Positions 7,131 through 14,944 of a stretch of 37,897 bases of DNA are shown here, one piece after another. Made by a program: the position numbers and the translations under genes. Source of the DNA: Desulfurellaceae bacterium (GTDB lineage Bacteria > Campylobacterota_A > Desulfurellia > JAGGSF01); assembly GCA_023128455.1 (NCBI GenBank), contig JAGMDW010000040.1:1-37897 (forward strand), in the 5' to 3' direction. Under the pieces are notes generated by a model. It worked only from the letters and a program-made list of their open reading frames with translations, was not told the origin of the DNA and did not search any database. Position 1 is the first letter of the stretch, and every line of letters begins with the position of its first letter.

Positions 7131-7159
7131 ATTATATCAAATATATCTTGTTTTCTCAA
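7131..7159 (-). promoter_or_regulatory. promoter for the polyferredoxin-pur-hemL-atp operon (probably leaderless)
   Basis: On the minus strand TTGAGA (7159-7154), a 17-bp spacer and a perfect TATAAT (7136-7131) form a near-consensus housekeeping promoter. Only 5 bp (TTAGT) separate the -10 box from the ATG at 7125, so transcription should begin at or next to the start codon. No Shine-Dalgarno is present. It abuts the divergent promoter, and CTTG/CAAG half-sites (7147-7150, 7157-7160) bracket the junction. Confidence 0.8.
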
Positions 7160-7175
7160 GTAGTTGCAATATAAT
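7148..7175 (+). promoter_or_regulatory. promoter for the GH57-der operon (probably leaderless)
   Basis: TTGTTT (7148-7153), a 16-bp spacer and a perfect TATAAT (7170-7175) are followed by six bases (GACCCC) and then the ATG at 7182. A normal start site 7 bp after the -10 box is the A of that ATG. There is no Shine-Dalgarno upstream. Its -35 box touches the -35 box of the divergent promoter, so the two may compete for RNA polymerase or share a regulator. Confidence 0.75.
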
Positions 7176-7181
7176 GACCCC

Positions 7182-9260
7182 ATGATTTATCTCTCCATAG
7201 TATGGCACATGCATCAGCCCTACTACAAAAATGATAGAGAACATACATATTTTATGCCATGGGTGAGATTACATGCCGTAAAAGACTATTACGATATGTT
7301 GATGATTGCCAGAGAAGAAAAAGTGAAGGTATCATTCAATCTCACGCCTGTCTTATTAGAACAAATAAAAGACTATACACAGAACAGTGCAAAAGAGATC
7401 CAAAACGAAATAGTATTGAAGGACACATCAATCTTAAACGAAGAAGAAAAAACCTATGTTCTCTCTAACTTTTTCCATGTTAACCATCGAGCAATTTCCG
7501 AATCCTTCCGTTATAGTCAGCTGTACAAAAAAAGACAATTACTTAAGAGCTCCGAAGGTATAACTTCCTCTTCCGGGTTTACCACACAGGACATAAGAGA
7601 TATCCAGATATTGTTCAATCTGGCATGGCTTGGAGAATACACAAAAAGAAAGGACGAAGAAATAAAAACTCTTATTATTAAAGAACGAAACTTCACAGAA
7701 CAGGACAAGAAAAGCATCTACAACAAACAGATGGAAATTATGAGGAGAATTATCCCTCTGTACAAAGAAGCATTCGCTGAAAAAACAATCGAAATATCAA
7801 CATCTCCATTCTATCATCCCATTCTCCCTTTGCTTATTGACACGAACATAGCTTCAGTTTGCTCACCAAATATTAAATTGCCATCTCGTTTTACCCATCC
7901 AGAAGATGCAAGAAAACAGATAAAAGAAGGCAAGATATTTGTAGAAAAACTCATGGACAAAGAAATACAAGGTTTGTGGCCTTCAGAAGGTTCGGTTAGT
8001 GATGAAACATTAAACATGGCAGCTCAAGAGGGATTTAATTTTGTCATGACAGGTGATGTAATATTAAAAAACACCTCTCCCTCAGCCACGCCTTATAGAT
8101 GTTACAAATATAAAGATTTGCCTCTCTATATTTTCTTCAGAGATACAGAGTTATCCGACAAGATTGGCTTCACTTATGCCCAAATGGATGAGAAGAAAGC
8201 AGTAGAAGATTTTATAAACACCATAAAAAGAAAAACAGCTGACATCGACAACCCTATAGTTAGTATTATATTGGATGGAGAAAATGCATGGGAATATTAC
8301 AGAAAAAACGGCTATCCTTTTCTTAAATTGCTTTACCAAAAATTAAACAAGGACAACGATATCATCCTCACCACACCATCCCAATATCTGCAAGAACATA
8401 AGGATGAAATCTTATCCCTAAATAATGATATATGGCCTGGTTCATGGATAAACGCAAATTTTAAAGTTTGGATTGGCGACGAAGAAGACAATAAATCATG
8501 GGAATTATTGAAGAAAACAAAAGAAGACCTAAAAGAAACATCAAAACAAAGTGAAAAAGAGATATACATAGCCGAAGGTAGTGATTGGAATTGGTGGTAT
8601 GGTTTAGAACATAGCTCGCAACAAGATCTTTTGTTCGATAATCTGTATAGAGTACACCTGAAGAATGCCTATCTCTTTTCATCAAAAACACCTCCATCTA
8701 TTTTAGGTGAACCTATAAAAAAATTAAGAACATTCATTGAACCGCAGAAAAAACCCACTGCATTTATCACTCCGACAATCGACGGGAAAATCACCTCTTA
8801 CTATGAATGGTTAGGTGCTGGTGAATACGAAGATATCCCTTTAACAATGCATCCTTCAACAAGGATAATAAAAAAGATGTACTGGTGTTTTGATGAACAA
8901 TTTCTTTACCTGCGTATAGATTGTTCCTGTAATTTAGAAGAAAAGACACTAAAGATCACCTTGACCGATGACCAAACACATAGAATAATTATAGAAGAAA
9001 ATAAGGTTATTGTTCTTCATTATAGCAAAGAAAACAAACCTATCAGCAAGGGAAAAGAAGGAATAAAAGCATGTGTAGGTGAAACAATAGAGATAGGCAT
9101 AGAAAGAAAATCATTCAACCTGAAAGAAAGAGAAATCATAACATTTTTTGCAGAGATAAGAAATAAAGATGAGCAGACAGAAGAACGTTTTCCCCGATGG
9201 GGATATATTCAGATAATCATTCCGGATAGTGAATTAGAAAGAAAGAACTGGATAGTATGA
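7182..9260 (+). CDS. glycoside hydrolase family 57 protein (alpha-amylase / amylopullulanase type)
   Basis: This 692-residue retaining glycosidase probably acts on alpha-glucans such as glycogen or starch. The five GH57 motifs are visible: HMHQP (residues 9-13), TIEISTSPFYHPILPLL, GLWPSEGSVSDE with the likely nucleophile Glu269, ILDGENAWEYY with the likely acid/base Asp365, and GSDWNWWYGLEHSSQQ. The last roughly 170 residues form an extra C-terminal domain (from ILGEPIKKL through ITSYYEWLGAGEYE) of the type seen in amylopullulanase-like GH57 proteins. There is no signal peptide, since the catalytic strand starts at residue 3, so the enzyme is likely cytoplasmic. ATG 7182 was chosen because the conserved WHMHQP strand begins there and the promoter places transcription start on it; an in-frame TTG 18 bp upstream lies inside the promoter. 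Exact substrate cannot be told. Confidence 0.93.
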   Translation: MIYLSIVWHMHQPYYKNDREHTYFMPWVRLHAVKDYYDMLMIAREEKVKVSFNLTPVLLEQIKDYTQNSAKEIQNEIVLKDTSILNEEEKTYVLSNFFHVNHRAISESFRYSQLYKKRQLLKSSEGITSSSGFTTQDIRDIQILFNLAWLGEYTKRKDEEIKTLIIKERNFTEQDKKSIYNKQMEIMRRIIPLYKEAFAEKTIEISTSPFYHPILPLLIDTNIASVCSPNIKLPSRFTHPEDARKQIKEGKIFVEKLMDKEIQGLWPSEGSVSDETLNMAAQEGFNFVMTGDVILKNTSPSATPYRCYKYKDLPLYIFFRDTELSDKIGFTYAQMDEKKAVEDFINTIKRKTADIDNPIVSIILDGENAWEYYRKNGYPFLKLLYQKLNKDNDIILTTPSQYLQEHKDEILSLNNDIWPGSWINANFKVWIGDEEDNKSWELLKKTKEDLKETSKQSEKEIYIAEGSDWNWWYGLEHSSQQDLLFDNLYRVHLKNAYLFSSKTPPSILGEPIKKLRTFIEPQKKPTAFITPTIDGKITSYYEWLGAGEYEDIPLTMHPSTRIIKKMYWCFDEQFLYLRIDCSCNLEEKTLKITLTDDQTHRIIIEENKVIVLHYSKENKPISKGKEGIKACVGETIEIGIERKSFNLKEREIITFFAEIRNKDEQTEERFPRWGYIQIIIPDSELERKNWIV

Positions 9261-10564
9261 GTGTTCCTCAGGTCGCCATCGTAGGAAAGGCAAATGTAGG
9301 AAAATCTTCTTTATTTAACCTCCTCGTAGGAAAAAGGAAAAGCATAGTGATTAACATACCACACACCACAAGAGATAGGATTATCGATTATGGGGAAATT
9401 AACGGTAAAAATTTCATGTTTATAGATACCGGTGGTTTTTCTAAGCAGACAGAACTCTCTCCCTATGTCCTAAATCAGCTATCTATAAGTTTAAAAAGAG
9501 CAAATATAATAATCGTTTTATTCGATGCTACCCAACCCCCCACCCAGGAAGATGAAGAATTGATGGAACTGGTGAGAAAATACAATAAACCCATCTTACT
9601 TGTTGTAAACAAAATAGATGTCAAAAAAAGTCAGGAAAATATCAACGAATACTATAAATTTGGTGAAATTATACCTATCTCCGTAGCTCACAGAAGAAAT
9701 ACAGAGTTATTAGAAAAAAAGCTACTCTTCTTTGCTGAAGATAGAGAAAGAAGAGAAAAGATCTACACTGCAAAAATAGCAGTGATAGGAAAACCAAATG
9801 TAGGAAAATCAAGTATGGCAAACGCCATATTAAACGAAGAAAGAGTTAATGTAAGTCCATTTCCCGGTACCACAACGGATAGTATAGACACAGAATTTAA
9901 ATATGAAAACAAATCATATCTTCTCATAGATACAGCAGGCTTAAGAAGAAAAGGCAAACTAAAAGGAGAAATAGAAAAGATTGCCGCCCTACAAAGCATA
10001 CTATCTATAAATAGAGCAAACATTGTCACTCTCGTTGTCGATGCAAAAGAAGGGATAACAACTGAAGACAAAAAAATTGCCTCTTATGCCCAAAAATTAA
10101 ACAAATGCCTCGTTGTAATTTTAAATAAGTGGGATACAGTTGAAAAAAAAACAGAAACACTGCAAAAGACAAAGGAAGAACTCTTTTTCATAAGCTATGC
10201 TCCTATTGTTCATACTTGTGCTATAAAACGAAGAAATATTGGCAAACTTCTGCATTGGATAGAAAAAATAGTAGAAGAGTATAAAAAAAGAATATCTACT
10301 GCCAGATTAAATGAAGATATGCAAAAGGTGATCAAGAGATATCCCCCTTTTTCTAAAAGAGGAAAAGAAATAAAAATTAAATATATTACGCAAGCAAGTA
10401 TATCTCCGCCAACATTTATCCTATTCGCTACGAAACCAGAAGAGATTACAGAAAATTACAAGAGATATATCTTGAACAATCTATACAGATTATACAAATT
10501 TACCGGTTGTTCAATTCGTATAAAGTTTAAGAGTTCCAGGGCAAAATTGACAAATACAGATTAA
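9257..10564 (+). CDS. der: ribosome biogenesis GTPase Der (EngA)
   Basis: Der is an essential GTPase with two G domains that helps assemble the 50S subunit. In the 435-residue product, G domain 1 has GKANVGKSSL (P-loop), TTRDR (switch I Thr), DTGGF and NKID. G domain 2 has GKPNVGKSSM, FPGTTTDSID, DTAGLRRKGK and NKWD. A KH-like domain fills the last 85 residues (RYPPFSKRGKEIKIKYITQ). The length is typical. ATG 9257 overlaps the GH57 stop by 4 bp (ATGA), giving an unusual coupling of a glycan enzyme with a ribosome assembly factor. Confidence 0.97.
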   Translation: MSVPQVAIVGKANVGKSSLFNLLVGKRKSIVINIPHTTRDRIIDYGEINGKNFMFIDTGGFSKQTELSPYVLNQLSISLKRANIIIVLFDATQPPTQEDEELMELVRKYNKPILLVVNKIDVKKSQENINEYYKFGEIIPISVAHRRNTELLEKKLLFFAEDRERREKIYTAKIAVIGKPNVGKSSMANAILNEERVNVSPFPGTTTDSIDTEFKYENKSYLLIDTAGLRRKGKLKGEIEKIAALQSILSINRANIVTLVVDAKEGITTEDKKIASYAQKLNKCLVVILNKWDTVEKKTETLQKTKEELFFISYAPIVHTCAIKRRNIGKLLHWIEKIVEEYKKRISTARLNEDMQKVIKRYPPFSKRGKEIKIKYITQASISPPTFILFATKPEEITENYKRYILNNLYRLYKFTGCSIRIKFKSSRAKLTNTD

Positions 10565-10575
10565 TATGATAAAAA
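10547..10575 (+). promoter_or_regulatory. candidate promoter of pyruvate carboxylase
   Basis: A perfect TTGACA (10547-10552), within the end of der, is followed after 17 bp by TAAAAA (10570-10575), a weak -10 box. The ATG of pyruvate carboxylase starts 6 bp later at 10582. This is the same spacing as the GH57 promoter, and there is again no Shine-Dalgarno, so this mRNA may be leaderless too. The -10 match is only 4 of 6. Confidence 0.5.
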
Positions 10576-10581
10576 TAAACC

Positions 10582-13500
10582 ATGAGTAAAGAGATTAAAA
10601 AACTGCTTATAGCAAATAGGGGAGAAATTGCCATAAGAGTAGCCCGTGCTTGTAATGAGTTGGGCATAAGAACAATAGGCATCTATTCGAATGAAGACAA
10701 GTATTCTCTACACAGATTTAAAATGGATGAAACATACCTAATAGGCAAAGATAAAGAGCCTGTAGAAGCCTATCTCTCTATGGACGAAATAATTGAGCTT
10801 GCATTGCGAAAAGACATTGACGCTATACATCCAGGGTACGGTTTCTTAGCAGAAAATGCAGAGTTTGCAGAAAAATGCAGAGAAAACAATATAATATTTA
10901 TAGGCCCCGAACCGGAAACACTAAGATTATTTGAAGACAAATTAAAATCCAAAGAAATAGCCGAACGATGTAATGTGCCTATGATACCCGGTTCCAGAAA
11001 AGCTTTAAAAGATGTCAACGAGGCTGTGACCTTTGCTGAGAGCTTTGGTTATCCCATAATGCTCAAAGCATCCAAAGGTGGTGGTGGAAGAGGCTTAAGA
11101 ATTGTAAAAAGCAAAAAAGACCTCTTAGATAATTTTGAATCTGCAAAAAGAGAAGCAGGAAAGGCATTTGGCAGCTCAGATATGTTCATTGAAAAACGCA
11201 TAGAAAGACCCAGACATATAGAAGTACAAATCTTAGCAGATAAATACGGAGATGTTGTTCATCTCTACGAAAGAGACTGCTCTATCCAGAGAAGACATCA
11301 AAAGATGATAGAAATAACCCCTGCCAGGAACATCCCAGAAGATGTTCTTCAAAATCTATATAAAGATGCGATAAAGATAGCAAAAACATCCAATTATGTA
11401 AATGCCGGCACATTTGAATTTTTAGTGGGCGAAAACTTCAATTATTATTTCTTAGAAACAAATCCCCGCATTCAGGTAGAACATACAGTGACAGAAAGAC
11501 TTACGGGCATTGATATTGTCCATTGCCAAATACACATCGCAGAAGGAGAAAGATTAAATGGTGAAAAGATCAATCTTAAACAAGAGGATATAAAAAAGAG
11601 AGGTTGTGCTCTGCAGTGTAGAATTACAACAGAAGATCCGGAAAATAACTTCATGCCCGATACAGGTGTGATAGAAGCTTACAGATCACCCGCTGGATTT
11701 GGTGTAAGATTGGATGCAGGATCAGCCTACGGCGGCGCACGCATTACACCCTATTATGATTCATTGTTGGTCAAAGTAACCTCATGGGGATTAACATTTG
11801 AACAAGCAGTGAAAAAGATGATACGATCTCTAAATGAATTTAGAATAAGAGGCGTAAAAACAAATATTCCCTTCTTATTGAATGTATTGAGATCAAAGGT
11901 CTTTCTTGAAGAATACTTCTGCACAGAATTTATAGAAAGACATCCTGAATTACTCAAACTAAAAATAGGAAGAGACCGAGCAACAAGATTACTTTCATTT
12001 TTGGGAAATAATATAGTAAATAAACAAGAAGGTATAAAGATAAATGAAAATATCATATTGCCCGAAATAAAAAAGATAAACATAACAGATACAACTATTC
12101 CTAAGGGTTCAAGAGATATTTTAGAAGAAAAAGGAGTAAAGGGAGTAATAGAATGGATAAGAAATACAGGTGAGATTTTGTTCACAGATACTACATTCCG
12201 TGACGCACACCAATCGCTTTTAGCCACTCGCATAAGAACGCACGATATGCTAAATGTAGGAAAAGCTACATCCCGTTGGATGTCACAGCTCTTTTCAATA
12301 GAGATGTGGGGAGGAGCAACATTTGATGTTTCTTACAGATTCTTAAAAGAAGACCCCTGGAAAAGGGTAGAAGAGCTAAAAGAAAAAATACCCAACATAT
12401 TGTTTCAAATGCTGTTAAGGGGATCAAATGCTGTAGGATACTCCAATTATCCCGATAATGTTATTAGAGCATTTGTAAAAGAAGCTTCCTCCTGTGGTAT
12501 AGATGTATTCAGAATATTTGACTGTTTCAACTGGCTACCTCAGATGAAAATATCTATAGAAGAGGTAAAAAAACAAGGAAAAATATGTGAAGCCGCTATC
12601 TGTTATACCGGAGATATTTTAGATAAAAACAGAGAGAAATACAATTTAAAGTATTATGTAGATTTAGCAAAAGAATTAGAAAAACTGGATGTAGACATCA
12701 TTGCTATAAAAGATATGGCAGGTCTGTGTAAACCCTATGCCGCAAAAAAGCTCATAAAAACCTTAAAACAAGAAGTAGGAAAACCCATTCACTTTCACAC
12801 CCATGACACCAGCGGCAATGGGGAAGCATCTATGCTCATGGCCATTGAAGCAGGAGCGGATATTGTAGATGCAGCTATCAGTTCTATGTCAGGGTTGACC
12901 AGTCAACCAAATATGAACTCCATTATAAGAGCCATTGCTCACACCAAAAGAAAAAGTTCTATGGATAAAGAAAAATTAGATGAAATATCCAATTATTGGG
13001 AAAGAGTAAGAGCATATTATTATCCATTCGAAAGTGACCTTAAAGCATCAACAGCAGAAGTATACACCCATGAAATACCTGGCGGTCAATACAGCAACCT
13101 AAAACCACAGGTAACAGCATTAGGACTTATAGATAGATGGGAAGAAGTAAAAAAGATGTACACTGAGGTAAATTGGGCCTTAGGTGATGTTATAAAGGTT
13201 ACGCCATCATCAAAAGTGGTTGGTGATTTAGCCTTATTTTTGGTGAGAAACAATCTTAGTATAGAAGATTTTAGAGAAAGAGCGGATGAACTTTCCCTAC
13301 CTCAATCGGTAATGGATTTCTATAAAGGCTTATTGGGGCAACCTTATGGTGGTTTCTTCCCCAAAGGCATAAGAGGAAGGGTATTAAAAGGTGAGGCATC
13401 AACAGATGAGCGACCAGGAAAATTCTTGCCTCCATTTGATTTTGAAGGTGCAAATAAAGAATTAAAAAACAAATATAAAAGAGATTTCAAATTTCGTGAG

Positions 13501-14019
13501 CTTATCTCTTGTGCTCTTTATCCCAGTGTATTTGAGGATTATATGAACTTTAACGATGAATATGGAGATGTAACAAAACTTTCCACTAAAGACTTCTTTT
13601 GTCCATTAAAACATAATGAAGAAACAAGTGTAATTATAGAACCTGGGAAAAAACTATTCATAAGATTTATATCGGTGGGGCCATGCGATGAAAAGGGTGA
13701 AAGACCTGTATATTTCGAATTAAATGGACCACAACGTATCATAAAGGTAAAAGACAAAAAAACAGAAGTTTTGGTAAAGCAAAACATAAAAGGAGACCTT
13801 GAAAATATAAAACATATATGTACCACCATGCCAGGAAAGATAATAAGTATCAATGTAATTGAAGGTCAACATGTAGAAAAAGGCGATATATTAGCCACTA
13901 CAGAGGCAATGAAGATGGAAACAAAAATTGTTACCGTATGTGAAGGAACAATCAAAAAGATATATTTAAAAGAAAAAGAAAGTATAGAAGCAGGAGATCT
14001 AATTATGGAATTAGAATAG
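10582..14019 (+). CDS. pyc: pyruvate carboxylase, single chain
   Basis: The enzyme carboxylates pyruvate to oxaloacetate with ATP, bicarbonate and biotin, refilling the TCA cycle. The 1145-residue length is typical of the one-chain form. The biotin carboxylase domain spans about residues 5-455: IANRGEIAIRVARAC, the ATP lid KASKGGGGRGLR, RDCSIQRRHQK and NPRIQVEHTVTE. The carboxyltransferase domain (about 525-1000) begins FTDTTFRDAHQSLLATR, has FRIFDCFNWL, IKDMAGL and the metal-binding HFHTHDTSGNG. The C-terminal biotinyl domain holds TEAMKMET with biotinyl Lys1111. All parts of a working enzyme are present. It starts 17 bp after der and ends just before the rpsB promoter. Confidence 0.96.
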   Translation: MSKEIKKLLIANRGEIAIRVARACNELGIRTIGIYSNEDKYSLHRFKMDETYLIGKDKEPVEAYLSMDEIIELALRKDIDAIHPGYGFLAENAEFAEKCRENNIIFIGPEPETLRLFEDKLKSKEIAERCNVPMIPGSRKALKDVNEAVTFAESFGYPIMLKASKGGGGRGLRIVKSKKDLLDNFESAKREAGKAFGSSDMFIEKRIERPRHIEVQILADKYGDVVHLYERDCSIQRRHQKMIEITPARNIPEDVLQNLYKDAIKIAKTSNYVNAGTFEFLVGENFNYYFLETNPRIQVEHTVTERLTGIDIVHCQIHIAEGERLNGEKINLKQEDIKKRGCALQCRITTEDPENNFMPDTGVIEAYRSPAGFGVRLDAGSAYGGARITPYYDSLLVKVTSWGLTFEQAVKKMIRSLNEFRIRGVKTNIPFLLNVLRSKVFLEEYFCTEFIERHPELLKLKIGRDRATRLLSFLGNNIVNKQEGIKINENIILPEIKKINITDTTIPKGSRDILEEKGVKGVIEWIRNTGEILFTDTTFRDAHQSLLATRIRTHDMLNVGKATSRWMSQLFSIEMWGGATFDVSYRFLKEDPWKRVEELKEKIPNILFQMLLRGSNAVGYSNYPDNVIRAFVKEASSCGIDVFRIFDCFNWLPQMKISIEEVKKQGKICEAAICYTGDILDKNREKYNLKYYVDLAKELEKLDVDIIAIKDMAGLCKPYAAKKLIKTLKQEVGKPIHFHTHDTSGNGEASMLMAIEAGADIVDAAISSMSGLTSQPNMNSIIRAIAHTKRKSSMDKEKLDEISNYWERVRAYYYPFESDLKASTAEVYTHEIPGGQYSNLKPQVTALGLIDRWEEVKKMYTEVNWALGDVIKVTPSSKVVGDLALFLVRNNLSIEDFRERADELSLPQSVMDFYKGLLGQPYGGFFPKGIRGRVLKGEASTDERPGKFLPPFDFEGANKELKNKYKRDFKFRELISCALYPSVFEDYMNFNDEYGDVTKLSTKDFFCPLKHNEETSVIIEPGKKLFIRFISVGPCDEKGERPVYFELNGPQRIIKVKDKKTEVLVKQNIKGDLENIKHICTTMPGKIISINVIEGQHVEKGDILATTEAMKMETKIVTVCEGTIKKIYLKEKESIEAGDLIMELE

Positions 14020-14024
14020 TTTAC

Positions 14025-14053
14025 TTGTAATATTTCTCCTGTTATGCTATAAA
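14025..14053 (+). promoter_or_regulatory. promoter of the rpsB-tsf operon
   Basis: TTGTAA (14025-14030), a 17-bp spacer and TATAAA (14048-14053) make a good housekeeping promoter just after the pyruvate carboxylase stop. Transcription would start near 14060, leaving a leader of about 138 nt before rpsB, in contrast with the leaderless promoters upstream. Confidence 0.75.
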
Positions 14054-14059
14054 ACAAGA

Positions 14060-14197
14060 AAAAATACACGCGCGGGTTACCCTGAAGGAGGCGGAAATAA
14101 GCTTGTTCCTGCGCGGAGGAAAATCCTGAAGGAGGTTCTTTATGACACAAATCAAAGATTTGCGCCGTAAAAACCTCTTGTTTTTTTGGAGGTTTTT
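14060..14197 (+). promoter_or_regulatory. structured rpsB leader RNA, candidate S2 autoregulatory element
   Basis: The leader is far more GC-rich at its 5' part than the region around it. CGCGCGGG (14069-14076) can pair with CCTGCGCG (14108-14115) over 8 bp with one G-U. Inside it and just after it the 11-mer CCTGAAGGAGG occurs twice (14081-14091, 14125-14135), and AGGA/TCCT (14117-14120, 14124-14127) can form a small hairpin. The 3' part holds a short ORF and an RBS-hiding hairpin. Leaders of rpsB operons often bind S2 to control their own translation; that role here is an inference. Confidence 0.6.
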
Positions 14198-14201
14198 ATG
14201 A
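14142..14201 (+). CDS. 19-residue rpsB leader ORF
   Basis: ATG at 14142 has an ideal Shine-Dalgarno (AAGGAGG ending 6 bp upstream) and encodes MTQIKDLRRKNLLFFWRFL. Its stop TGA (14199-14201) overlaps the rpsB ATG (14198-14200) as ATGA. Translating it would drive a ribosome through the hairpin that covers the rpsB ribosome binding site and release it exactly at the rpsB start. The peptide has no run of one amino acid that would point to classic attenuation. I think its role is coupling rather than a peptide function, but expression is not shown by sequence alone. Confidence 0.6.
   Translation: MTQIKDLRRKNLLFFWRFL
14168..14198 (+). promoter_or_regulatory. hairpin covering the rpsB Shine-Dalgarno and start
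   Basis: TAAAAACCTC (14168-14177) is exactly complementary to GAGGTTTTTA (14189-14198), giving a 10-bp stem with an 11-nt T-rich loop. The 3' arm contains the rpsB GAGG and the A of its ATG, so the closed hairpin would block initiation. The stem is weak (mostly A-U) and easily opened by a ribosome moving along the leader ORF. Confidence 0.65.
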
Positions 14202-14944
14202 CACATATTTCAATGAAAGCACTGCTGGAAGCGGGTGTTCACTTTGGTCATCAGGTAAAACGATGGAATCCACAGATGAAACCGTATATTTTTGCTGCCC
14301 GTAAAGGAATTCACATAATAGATTTGCAAAAAACTATTAACTACTTTGAGGCAGCATGCGAGTTCACAGAAAACATAGCGGCACAAGGCAAAAATGTTCT
14401 CTTTGTGTGCACAAAAAAGCAAGGAAAGGAAAGTATAAAAGAGTGCGCTGAAAAATGCAACATGCCGTATGTAAACGAAAAGTGGTTAGGAGGAATGCTC
14501 ACAAACTTCAAAACAATCCAAAAGAGCGTTGACAATCTAAACAAATTAGATGAGTTAGAAAAAGGAAGTGATCTAGACAAACTATCGAAAAAAGATGCTA
14601 AAAGAATCCTTAAAAAGAAAGCAAAGCTGGAAAAATATCTTGCAGGCATAAGAAATATGAAACAATTACCTGAAGCCCTGTTTGTTGTTGATGTAAAAAA
14701 AGAATCGCTTGCAGTACATGAAGCAAATATATTGAATATTCCCATTGTAGCTTTAGTGGATACAAACTGTGATCCCAATCATATAAATTACATCATTCCT
14801 GGTAATGACGACGCCATAAGATCAATAAAATTAGTTACCGATAAAATCACAGAGGCTATTATGAATGGTCGAGCCAAGATAGAAAAGGAAAAAGAAATAG
14901 AGGAAAAAATAGAAGAAACAAAAGGGGAGGAGTTGAATGACTGA
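14198..14944 (+). CDS. rpsB: 30S ribosomal protein S2
   Basis: S2 binds late to the 30S head-body junction and recruits S1 in many bacteria. The 248-residue product shows the family start SMKALLEAGVHFGHQVKRWNPQMKPYIF split around a conserved HFGHQ, then RKGIHIIDLQKT, VNEKWLGGMLTNFKT, and VDTNCDPNHINYIIPGNDDAIRSI near the C-terminus, followed by a Glu/Lys-rich tail. ATG 14198 was chosen because THISMKALLEAGVHFGHQ aligns with the S2 start and GGAGG lies 5 bp before it; an in-frame TTG at 14186 lies upstream of the Shine-Dalgarno. It is the first gene of a ten-gene operon and overlaps tsf by 8 bp. Confidence 0.98.
   Translation: MTHISMKALLEAGVHFGHQVKRWNPQMKPYIFAARKGIHIIDLQKTINYFEAACEFTENIAAQGKNVLFVCTKKQGKESIKECAEKCNMPYVNEKWLGGMLTNFKTIQKSVDNLNKLDELEKGSDLDKLSKKDAKRILKKKAKLEKYLAGIRNMKQLPEALFVVDVKKESLAVHEANILNIPIVALVDTNCDPNHINYIIPGNDDAIRSIKLVTDKITEAIMNGRAKIEKEKEIEEKIEETKGEELND

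Larger units (their letters stand above)
14131..14208 (+). repeat. duplicated translation start region (direct repeats)
   Basis: Two copies of a ribosome binding site with start codon lie 57 bp apart: GGAGGTTCTTTATGACACA (14131-14149) and GGAGGTTTTTATGACACA (14188-14205). They differ by one C and a short flanking change. The first starts the leader ORF and the second starts rpsB, in different frames. Confidence 0.7.

Noticed and set aside
11754..12233. Open frame of 159 codons on the minus strand within pyruvate carboxylase
   Set aside because: It is antisense to a continuous, fully conserved enzyme and its product has no recognizable features; it reflects codon bias on the other strand.
14168..14197. 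Intrinsic terminator or attenuator before rpsB
   Set aside because: The T-tract lies in the loop and the 3' arm of the stem is itself the T-run; the stem is short and mostly A-U, and the next gene starts at once. RBS sequestration fits better.
14186..14197. TTG 14186 as the rpsB start
   Set aside because: It lies before the Shine-Dalgarno and would add residues MEVF that S2 proteins do not have; ATG 14198 has correct spacing and a family-like start.
14341..14778. Open frame of 145 codons on the minus strand within rpsB
   Set aside because: It is a Phe/Ser-rich shadow of the S2 gene with no start signals.
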